Positions 57,539-64,000 of a stretch of DNA of 64,000 bases are shown one piece after another; the first letter of the stretch is position 1; the number at the start of each line of letters is the position of its first letter. The translations under genes and the position numbers were made by a program. The DNA is taken from positions 1 to 64,000 of the forward strand of contig NZ_LUTP01000020.1 of the NCBI RefSeq assembly GCF_002111585.1, written 5' to 3'. The notes below the pieces were generated by a model, which ran no database searches, was not told the origin of the DNA, and worked only from the letters and a program-made list of their open reading frames with translations. Source of the DNA: Lonsdalea iberica (GTDB lineage: Bacteria > Pseudomonadota > Gammaproteobacteria > Enterobacterales > Enterobacteriaceae).

Positions 57539-57916
57539 GTCTTCGGGCAAAGCGATTCGGAACTAGGCTCCCCGTCAGGAATTACCGAAAGTTTTCACCC
57601 TCAATTCTGACGTCACTCCATCATCCAAATGACCTTCACCTGCAGCACTTTCTCCTTTATAGCAACTTCGCATCTTTATGCCTCAAAACTTCAAAATGCG
57701 CAAAAACGAAACAACACCAGAATAAAGAACCAAAAAACATCACTACTACACCTATATTTGGGTTAATTAACCACAAAATAGCCATTTGAAAACAATAACC
57801 CCGAATTGGTTAAAATTATCAAATCACCATTGAACACCATAAATATACTGTATATAGTATCATCACTGTACGGACATACAGTAAAACAAATCACTCACTT
57901 TTACAGGAGATACACC
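57539..57916 (+). promoter_or_regulatory. AT-rich leader/promoter region of levansucrase
   Basis: 378 bases, AT-rich from about 57650. A near-palindrome ATACTGTATATAGTAT (57845-57860; 14 of 16 positions symmetric) sits about 57 bases upstream of the start codon and may be an operator or part of the promoter. AGGAG at 57905-57909 is the ribosome binding site. No coding frame of note. Confidence 0.5.
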
Positions 57917-59197
57917 ATGGCCATTCGTAAAGAACTGAAAGCCACCCCCGCTTACAAACCCACTATCTGGACTCGTGCCGATGCGTTGAAAGTCACGTTC
58001 GACGATCCGACGACGACTCAGCCGTTGGTCAGTGCAGACTTCAAGACCATGAGCGACGACGTATTCATCTGGGATACCATGCCGCTGCGTGATATTAACG
58101 GTCATACTGTGTCAATCGATGGCTGGTCAGTCATTTTCACCCTGACCGCGGACCGTCAAGAAGACAACCCGGCTTACCTGGATGAAGAAGGCAACTACAA
58201 CATTTCTCTTGACTGGAACGACCGCCACGGTCGCGCAAAGATCTGCTACTGGTTCTCACGTAACAGTAAAGATTGGACCTTCGGTGGCCGCATGATGGCT
58301 GAAGGCGTTTCTCCTACCACTCGCGAATGGGCCGGTTCTCCCATCCTACTGAATGAAAAAGGCGATATCGCGTTCTACTACACTGCGGTGACACCTGGTT
58401 CAACTGTATCCAAAGTCCGTGGTCGTGTTGTAACGACGTCCACCGGCGTGGAAATGGTCGGCTTCAACAAAGTATTCAGCCTGTTCGACGCCGACGGCGC
58501 GATTTATCAGACTGAAGAACAAAACCAGTACTGGGCCTTCCGCGATCCATGGCCGTTCCGTGACCCGAAAAGCGGCAAGCTGTACATGCTGTTCGAAGGT
58601 AACGTTGCAGGTGTTCGTGGTTCTCATGTCGTCGGTGATGACGAACTGGGTGACGTACCGCCAGGTTATGAGGAAGTGGGTGGCTCACGCTACCAGACGG
58701 GTTGTATCGGTATTGCTGCTGCGCTGGACGAAGATGGCGACCAATGGGAACTGTTACCGCCACTGGTTACCGCTGTTGGCGTCAACGATCAGACCGAACG
58801 CCCTCACTTCGTGTTCCAGGATGACCAGTACTACCTGATGACCATCAGCCACACCTATACCTATGCTGACGGCCTGACCGGTCCGGATGGTGTTTACGGC
58901 TTCCTGAGCGACGAGCTGTTCGGCCAGTATGAGCCGATGAACGGTTCTGGTCTGGTTCTGGGTAACCCTTCCAGCCAGCCTTACCAGACTTATTCGCACT
59001 ACGTCATGCCTAACGGCTTGGTAACGTCCTTCATCGACAGCATACCTACCGATGTCGAAACAACCGGTATGGAATATCGTATTGGTGGGACTGAAGCACC
59101 GACCGTGAAGATCAAATTCATCGGCTCTCGTAGCTTCGTCGTCGAAGAACTGGATTACGGCTACATTCCGCCGGAACTGGATGTGAAAACGCTGTAA
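57917..59197 (+). CDS. lsc: Levansucrase (GH68)
   Basis: 426-residue extracellular fructosyltransferase that splits sucrose and builds beta-2,6 levan. Catalytic triad visible: nucleophile Asp53 (FIWDTMPL), stabiliser Asp210 ([11 protein letters not shown]), acid/base Glu294 (NDQTERPHF). There is no N-terminal signal peptide, as known for levansucrases of Erwinia amylovora and Pseudomonas syringae, which are secreted without cleavage. ATG 57917 follows AGGAG; the frame extended to 57806 runs through the AT-rich leader. It is a lone gene between terminators, so probably a separately acquired unit. Together with the GH13 cluster it points to a sucrose-rich plant habitat. Confidence 0.96.
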   Translation: MAIRKELKATPAYKPTIWTRADALKVTFDDPTTTQPLVSADFKTMSDDVFIWDTMPLRDINGHTVSIDGWSVIFTLTADRQEDNPAYLDEEGNYNISLDWNDRHGRAKICYWFSRNSKDWTFGGRMMAEGVSPTTREWAGSPILLNEKGDIAFYYTAVTPGSTVSKVRGRVVTTSTGVEMVGFNKVFSLFDADGAIYQTEEQNQYWAFRDPWPFRDPKSGKLYMLFEGNVAGVRGSHVVGDDELGDVPPGYEEVGGSRYQTGCIGIAAALDEDGDQWELLPPLVTAVGVNDQTERPHFVFQDDQYYLMTISHTYTYADGLTGPDGVYGFLSDELFGQYEPMNGSGLVLGNPSSQPYQTYSHYVMPNGLVTSFIDSIPTDVETTGMEYRIGGTEAPTVKIKFIGSRSFVVEELDYGYIPPELDVKTL

Positions 59198-59281
59198 AGA
59201 ATGACCCACTCATGTGGGCCATACTCAGCACTTCAATGTTGACCGGCACCTAGCCATGCCCGGCGAGGGTGCCAAATGAAG

Positions 59282-59312
59282 AAGGCCAGTCAGCTGACAC
59301 TGACTGGCCTTT
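59282..59312. terminator. Bidirectional terminator lsc/yfiF
   Basis: AAGGCCAGTCA and TGACTGGCCTT form an 11-bp perfect stem with short A and T tracts on both sides, between convergent genes. Confidence 0.85.
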
Positions 59313-59345
59313 ACTATATCACGCTTAAAAACTGGATGTCACCGA

Positions 59346-60437
59346 TCAGCCTTGATTCTGACGCCACCATTCTGCCAGCAGAATACCGGTCGCAACGGAA
59401 ATATTTAGGCTCTCGACCTTGCCCGTTCCATCGATAGAAACTTTCATACCGCCTGTTTCCCAGGCTCCATCAGTCAAACCATCACCCTCTTCACCCAAAA
59501 CAATGACCGATTTCGCAGGTAATTTAGCGCCAGAAAGAGGGGTACCTTTATGACTGGACGTGGTCACGATGGTGTAGCCAGCACGTCGAAACTCATCCAA
59601 CGCATCGATCAATACGTCAGTACTGATCGCTTTCACATGTTCAGCACCACCTTCCGCCGTGCGCACTGCCGCGCCCGATTCCAATATCGCTGCATCGCGA
59701 ACGAGAACGCCACGCACGCCGAAATGCGCGCAGCTACGGATGATCCCCCCCAGGTTATGCGGGTTACCCACTTCTTCCAGCGCCAAAACACAGTCTTTCT
59801 CGCCAGCTTCGCTCAGGTAATCTTTCACCTCTGTGCCACGGCGTTTCTTGATTAGGAAACAAACACCGCCGTGATGATCGGTGCCGGACGCTTTAGTCAG
59901 CTCTTCATCATCGACAACGTGGTAGGCCTTACGATTTGCCGCCATCCAACGCAGCGCATCACGAAAGCGCGGAGTGACTTCTTGCAAAAACCAAGCTCGC
60001 ACGATCGATTCGGGACGGCTTTTGAAGAGTGCCTGACAGGCGTTTTCACCATATACGCGAGTTTCTTCAGCTCGCTGGCGACGCAGCTGAGCAGGATCTA
60101 ACTGACTTTTACCGACAATACCGCCATGGTCGGGAGCGGCATCAGGGCTACGCGAAACCGTTTTCCAGGGCGAGTCATACTCACCTGTCGTTTCTCGGCG
60201 AGCGGGGCGGTCTTCCTGGCGCTTCTCTCCACGCCATTTAGAACCCTCGTCACGACCGCCGCCATCACGCGACGCGGGGCCGCGTTTGTCGCGCGGTTTT
60301 TTATCGCGACTGTCGCTGCTGTTATTGCGTCGCGAGTCCGACGGACGTGAATTCTTATCCTTTTTATCGTCCTCATCGTTACTGCGGACGTACATAACGC
60401 GGACTTTGCCGCCTTTCCCACTGAATGAATCGCTCAT
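59346..60437 (-). CDS. yfiF: SpoU/TrmH-family RNA methyltransferase YfiF
   Basis: 363 residues. A basic, low-complexity N-terminal half (about 10-110; [25 protein letters not shown]) precedes a substrate-binding and SPOUT methyltransferase domain (about 115-360) with knot motifs [28 protein letters not shown] and [15 protein letters not shown]. Predicted to 2'-O-methylate ribose in tRNA or rRNA; the exact target in E. coli is not established. ATG 60437 ([19 protein letters not shown]) has GGAG upstream; GTG 60449 would add four residues. Neighbour of trxC as in E. coli, divergently transcribed. Confidence 0.95.
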   Translation of the reverse strand: MSDSFSGKGGKVRVMYVRSNDEDDKKDKNSRPSDSRRNNSSDSRDKKPRDKRGPASRDGGGRDEGSKWRGEKRQEDRPARRETTGEYDSPWKTVSRSPDAAPDHGGIVGKSQLDPAQLRRQRAEETRVYGENACQALFKSRPESIVRAWFLQEVTPRFRDALRWMAANRKAYHVVDDEELTKASGTDHHGGVCFLIKKRRGTEVKDYLSEAGEKDCVLALEEVGNPHNLGGIIRSCAHFGVRGVLVRDAAILESGAAVRTAEGGAEHVKAISTDVLIDALDEFRRAGYTIVTTSSHKGTPLSGAKLPAKSVIVLGEEGDGLTDGAWETGGMKVSIDGTGKVESLNISVATGILLAEWWRQNQG

Positions 60438-60682
60438 CTTTTTCTCCACCTACGCGCTCGCCGCGAAGAGTACCTTATGTCCCCTCGCTTAGCTACCGAC
60501 CGACACATAAAAGTCAGGAACTATTGTAGCCATTGAGTAAACCACGTTGTTCCTTCTGGTTCCGGTCACGATACTTAAGTCATACTCAGAATCGCCGCTT
60601 GCTGATCTTCCGTTTCACTCGCGGCGGTGTCCTTCAACATCTCACTGACCCATGTTAGTCCTTTGATTATTGAGGCCTTGTT

Positions 60683-61102
60683 ATGAATACGGTTTGTGCA
60701 TCATGCCACTCTACCAACCGCCTGGCGGAAACGCGCATTGAAGATAACGCCACCTGCGGACGCTGCGGGGAGACGTTATTCAAAGGAGAAGTGATTAACG
60801 CCACGACAGAAACCCTCGATAAAATTCTTCAAGACGATCTTCCCGTCGTCATTGATTTTTGGGCGCCATGGTGTGGTCCGTGCGTTAATTTCGCCCCCGT
60901 TTATAGCAGCGTAGCAGAAGAAAACGGTGGAAAAATTCGTTTTGTGAAAGTGAATACCGAGGCCGAACCCGAGCTGAGCGAGCGTTTTCGTATTCGTACC
61001 ATCCCGACGATTATGATTTTCAAGCATGGGCTGATGGTTGATATGCTCAATGGCGCTATGCCGAAAGCGCCGTTCGAAAGCTGGCTGGAAGAGTCACTCT
61101 GA
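60683..61102 (+). CDS. trxC: Thioredoxin 2
   Basis: 139-residue disulfide reductase, OxyR-controlled in E. coli. An N-terminal zinc ribbon with Cys5, Cys8, Cys25 and Cys28 precedes the thioredoxin fold and its active site WCGPC (Cys64, Cys67), plus the cis-Pro in RTIPTIMIF. Start ATG 60683 with GAGG upstream. Complete and typical. Confidence 0.98.
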   Translation: MNTVCASCHSTNRLAETRIEDNATCGRCGETLFKGEVINATTETLDKILQDDLPVVIDFWAPWCGPCVNFAPVYSSVAEENGGKIRFVKVNTEAEPELSERFRIRTIPTIMIFKHGLMVDMLNGAMPKAPFESWLEESL

Positions 61103-61184
61103 CGCCACTGCAGGGCTATTTCTCTACGCGGGGCTTCTGGTCCCGCTGTGGCTCGATTAGAATGGCGTCTTTTTGCGAGGCTCT

Positions 61185-61859
61185 ATGACTCGAAACGCCG
61201 TCCTTCAATTGCGCGAGCAGCGCTTAGCGCTCGCCACTCGCCCGTTTAACGCTCGAGGAAGTCGCGTTGTTCGGTGTCAACGATGCCTGCTTCCTGCCAT
61301 CCGTTGCTTGTGTCACACCATCGTTCCACAGCAAGCACGAAGCCGCTTTTGCCTGATCATGTTCGATACGGAACCCATGAAGCCCAGCAATACGGGCCGT
61401 CTCATCGCGGATATTCTGCCGAACACGTTAGCTTTTCAATGGTCGCGCACAACGCCCAATCCGGCGCTATTAACCGCTATTCAATCACCACACTATCAAC
61501 CCTATCTGGTTTTTCTAGCCGACGCAGAAAAAAAGGAACGAGAGGTGTTTAACCAGTTGCCTGATACAGGTAAAGCTCCACTTTTTATTATGCTGGATGG
61601 CACTTGGCCAGAAGCACGCAAGATGTTCCGTAAAAGCCCCTACCTGGATAGCCTGCCCATTTTGTCGCTCAGTATTGAGGCCTTATCCCGCTATCAATTG
61701 CGTGAAGCGAGTTTGACGGGGCAGCAGTGTACCGCCGAGATCGCCGTCGCGCTCTTGGAGCAGGCTGGCGACAAAGTGGCGGCACAAACATTGAATGATC
61801 ATTTTGACTACTTCAGAAAAAGTTACCTCGCGGGAAAACCGCACCATCCAGCAGACTGA
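61185..61859 (+). CDS. tapT: tRNA-uridine aminocarboxypropyltransferase TapT
   Basis: 224-residue DTW-domain enzyme (formerly YfiP) that makes acp3U47 in tRNAs from S-adenosylmethionine. A cysteine cluster near the N-terminus (RCQRCLLPAIRCLCHTI) may bind metal; the DTW motif region is FIMLDGTWPEARKMFRKS, preceded by FDTEPMKPSNTGRLI. ATG 61185 has GAGG 10 bases upstream; the frame from 61173 is not needed. In E. coli patZ/yfiQ follows directly; here it does not. Confidence 0.95.
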   Translation: MTRNAVLQLREQRLALATRPFNARGSRVVRCQRCLLPAIRCLCHTIVPQQARSRFCLIMFDTEPMKPSNTGRLIADILPNTLAFQWSRTTPNPALLTAIQSPHYQPYLVFLADAEKKEREVFNQLPDTGKAPLFIMLDGTWPEARKMFRKSPYLDSLPILSLSIEALSRYQLREASLTGQQCTAEIAVALLEQAGDKVAAQTLNDHFDYFRKSYLAGKPHHPAD

Positions 61860-62229
61860 AGCGGAAATATACCGTCCCCCTTACTAGGGATATACACGCC
61901 ACGAGTTTTAGCGTCGGAATAGGCTGATTTTTAATGTATTCAGCGGTCAAAAAACAGCCGCCGACTGATTTTACGGGCGAGGCAGAACCGCGACCGTTTA
62001 AAGCCAATATGCCTTCGACGGTATGGCGGGCAAAAGACATTGAATGAACCTAATAGCCTTTGGCGTACCATGTCGAATCGAGTCATTGTTTAGGTAAAGA
62101 GTCCCGACTAAAAGACAAAACCTGCTCACAACAGCGGGAAAGTGATGTTATTATTGCCCGATTCGGCCATATTCAACGTTCACCATGACCAGCCCGGTCA
62201 TACCACGAGAAGAGAAGAATCGCACTGTG
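61860..62229. other. Intergenic region where patZ is expected
   Basis: 370 bases between tapT and pssA. No trace of the roughly 880-codon patZ (protein lysine acetyltransferase) can be read in any frame. A 75-codon minus-strand frame (61813-62040) is unrecognised. Confidence 0.6.
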
Positions 62230-63585
62230 ATGTTGTCAAAACTAAAGCTAACTAAACACCAACAACACCTTGCACAACTGCCCAAAATTCCTCAGTCAGC
62301 CGACGCCGTGCAAACGCTCCACCGCCCGGAGGAATTCCGTCGCACGCTTGTCGAGCGGATTCTCCAGGCAGAACAACGCATCTATATTGTGTCTCTGTAT
62401 CTAGAGCACGACGACGGCGGTGAGACGATTTTATCCGCACTTTACCAAGCGAAACGCCAGCGCCCCGAGTTGGATATTCGTGTATTGGTGGACTGGCACC
62501 GCGCACAGCGCGGTCGTATTGGCGCTGCGGCAGCGAACACCAATGCAGACTGGTATCACGCGATGAAGGAACGCAGTGAAGGTATCGAGTTTCCCGTTTA
62601 TGGGATACCGGTTAACACACGCGAGGCCCTGGGCGTACTCCATCTGAAAGGGTTCATCATCGATGATGCCGTCTTATACAGTGGCGCTAGCCTGAATGAC
62701 GTCTATTTACAGCAACACGAAAAGTACCGTTACGACCGATATCAGCTGATTGATAATAAGCCGCTGGCAGATTCGATGGCGGGTTACATACAGAGACTGC
62801 TAGCGGCATCGGCGATACAGCGTCTTGATATGAAAGACAGACCCAAAACCGCTGAAATCAAAAATGCGATTCGCCGATTCCGTCAGATGCTACGTACCCT
62901 TAATTATCGTCTCCCCAACCTCCCAAGCAATAATAATCAGCTAGCAATAACGCCGTTGGTAGGATTAGGGAAACAGAGCCCATTAAATAAAACCATTCAT
63001 CATTTGATGCGCTGTACTGAACAACATTTGGTAATGTGTACACCTTATTTCAATCTACCGACACCACTGGTCAGAAACGTTATCAGCCTGCTGCGCAATG
63101 GGAAAAAGATCGAAATTATTATTGGCGATAAGACGGCTAATGATTTTTATATCCCGGAAACAGAGCCATTCAAGATTATAGGCGCGCTTCCCTACCTGTA
63201 TGAAATCAACCTGCGCCGTTTCCTCAGTCGATTACAAAAATATATTGATAATGGTCAATTAGTCGTACGTCTATGGAAAGATGGCGATAATAGTTTCCAC
63301 TTAAAAGGACTGTGGGTAGACAATAAATGGCAGCTATTGACCGGCAACAATCTTAATCCACGCGCCTGGCGACTGGATCTCGAGAACGCCATTTTAATCC
63401 ACGATCCTCAAAAACAGTTGTTGGCACAGCGGATTGAAGAACTGACTTGTATCCGTGAAAACACACACATATTGAGCAGCTATCAGCAGTTGGAAAGCAT
63501 CGCACAGTATCCGGTCAAAGTTCGCAAGCTCATTCGCCGAGTACGTCGGGTGAGAATAGATAAGCTTATTAGCCGTATTCTGTAA
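62230..63585 (+). CDS. pssA: CDP-diacylglycerol-serine O-phosphatidyltransferase
   Basis: 451-residue phosphatidylserine synthase of the phospholipase D superfamily, the committed step to phosphatidylethanolamine; associates peripherally with membrane and ribosomes. Two HKD motifs: His138/Lys140 (HLKGFIIDDAVLYSG) and His357/Lys359 (HLKGLWVDNKWQLLTGNN). The strongly basic C-terminus YPVKVRKLIRRVRRVRIDKL helps membrane contact. ATG 62230 gives MLSKLKLTKHQQHLAQLPKI as in E. coli; an in-frame start at 62185 lacks family support. Confidence 0.97.
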   Translation: MLSKLKLTKHQQHLAQLPKIPQSADAVQTLHRPEEFRRTLVERILQAEQRIYIVSLYLEHDDGGETILSALYQAKRQRPELDIRVLVDWHRAQRGRIGAAAANTNADWYHAMKERSEGIEFPVYGIPVNTREALGVLHLKGFIIDDAVLYSGASLNDVYLQQHEKYRYDRYQLIDNKPLADSMAGYIQRLLAASAIQRLDMKDRPKTAEIKNAIRRFRQMLRTLNYRLPNLPSNNNQLAITPLVGLGKQSPLNKTIHHLMRCTEQHLVMCTPYFNLPTPLVRNVISLLRNGKKIEIIIGDKTANDFYIPETEPFKIIGALPYLYEINLRRFLSRLQKYIDNGQLVVRLWKDGDNSFHLKGLWVDNKWQLLTGNNLNPRAWRLDLENAILIHDPQKQLLAQRIEELTCIRENTHILSSYQQLESIAQYPVKVRKLIRRVRRVRIDKLISRIL

Positions 63586-63670
63586 TGTCTTTATGAGATA
63601 TTCAATGGCCTCCGGTGAGCAATTAATCTTATTCATCTTTCTCACTGATTAAGTATCTCACCCTGAGTAG

Positions 63671-63733
63671 TTGCGCCAAGGTTTATTAGCCGAGTAATGT
63701 GAATATTAACTCGGCCAACAAATTTTGGCGCAA
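63671..63733. repeat. 25-bp imperfect inverted repeat with 13-base loop
   Basis: The left arm 63671-63695 (TTGCGCCAA...GCCGAGT) and the reverse complement of the right arm 63709-63733 agree at 21 of 25 positions. On the plus-strand RNA two of the four differences become G-U pairs. No T-run follows. Confidence 0.9.
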
Positions 63734-63905
63734 AGCATTAATTGATCCTGGTTTCACAAAACATCCGCTTTATTATTTCTCACCTGATTACCTTATAAAT
63801 AGATAATATAGGGCTCGAGTACCCAAAATTTAGGTATTCCTGTCACCCGAAATCGGCAGGGTTTTCGTTCGCAGGTCTATTATTTTGAATAAGGGTAGGC
63901 AGTAA

Positions 63906-63930
63906 GTCCCGCACCGGAAAGATGCGGGAC
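63906..63930. repeat. Perfect 8-bp inverted repeat
   Basis: GTCCCGCA and TGCGGGAC separated by 9 bases. Confidence 0.85.
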
Positions 63931-63934
63931 ACTG

Positions 63935-63960
63935 AGGCCTATAAGTACCTCTATAGGCCT
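63935..63960. repeat. Perfect 9-bp inverted repeat
   Basis: AGGCCTATA and TATAGGCCT separated by 8 bases, 4 bases after the preceding hairpin. Confidence 0.85.
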
Positions 63961-64000
63961 TGTGACGTATTGGGCTAACCTGAGTTAAAGTGTCTTTCCT

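Larger units (their letters stand above)
63586..64000. other. Intergenic tail after pssA
   Basis: 415 bases to the window edge without a credible gene. It holds three inverted repeats: 63671-63733, 63906-63930 and 63935-63960. Confidence 0.7.

Noticed and set aside
61813..62040. 75-codon minus-strand frame in the patZ gap
   Set aside because: Overlaps the 3' end of tapT, has no ribosome binding site and no family I recognise.

Overview
The window reads as chromosome of an enterobacterium of the Pectobacteriaceae type (Brenneria/Lonsdalea/Dickeya/Pectobacterium-like); the genus is an inference. Support comes from Escherichia-like core blocks (tRNA-Thr(CGU)-proA-proB-crl, frsA-gpt-pepD, dinB, dpaA-yafJ-gmhA, proVWX-MFS-mprA-emrAB, yfiF-trxC-tapT-pssA) joined with traits of plant-associated enterics: sucrose-isomerase-like GH13 enzymes, a leaderless GH68 levansucrase, a complete methionine salvage pathway and an hpx-type ureide pathway. 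Several genes are freshly or anciently broken (emrA, one GH13 paralog, an Rhs tip, symE, an IS200 tnpA) and patZ is missing, which suggests ongoing gene loss.

Layout. 1-2.3 kb: two displaced Rhs C-terminal toxin modules, each followed by an immunity gene, plus a symE relic, all abutting the 3' end of a tRNA-Thr gene. 2.7-15.8 kb: housekeeping genes (proline synthesis, Crl, the YfiB-DgcN-YfiR c-di-GMP module, FrsA, Gpt, PepD, SOS-controlled DinB, DpaA, YafJ, GmhA). 16.3-24.8 kb: methionine salvage (mtnK / mtnA, mtnBCD, mtnE plus omega-amidase) with MetJ-like operators, interrupted by a GH19 hydrolase and a small exported protein. 25-40 kb: ureide catabolism, comprising a polar ABC importer with pucG and allantoate amidohydrolase, an RpiR regulator, hpxWXYZ, allantoinase, allantoin racemase, a GntR regulator and an NCS1 permease. 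40-47.6 kb: three tandem exported GH13 sucrose-isomerase-like genes (the third with a TGA), separated by AT-rich DNA holding an IS200-type relic. 48.9-57.5 kb: ProU glycine betaine transporter, MFS transporter, MprA and EmrAB (emrA frameshifted). 57.9-59.2 kb: levansucrase. 59.3-63.6 kb: YfiF, TrxC, TapT, PssA, then an intergenic tail with strong inverted repeats.

How it works together. The ureide genes form one nitrogen-scavenging route: allantoin enters by the NCS1 permease, is racemised (HpxA), opened (PuuE), de-amidated (allantoate amidohydrolase), transaminated (PucG) and drained through oxalurate and oxamate (HpxWXYZ). The mtn genes recycle methylthioribose to methionine. The GH13 cluster and levansucrase both act on sucrose outside the cytoplasm, although the GH13 proteins lack the residues normally associated with isomerase product specificity, so their reaction is open. 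The least explained sequences are the 81-89 bp tandem repeats at 30.88-31.14 kb, the 25-bp inverted repeat behind pssA, and the GH19/exported-protein pair at 21.0-22.7 kb.
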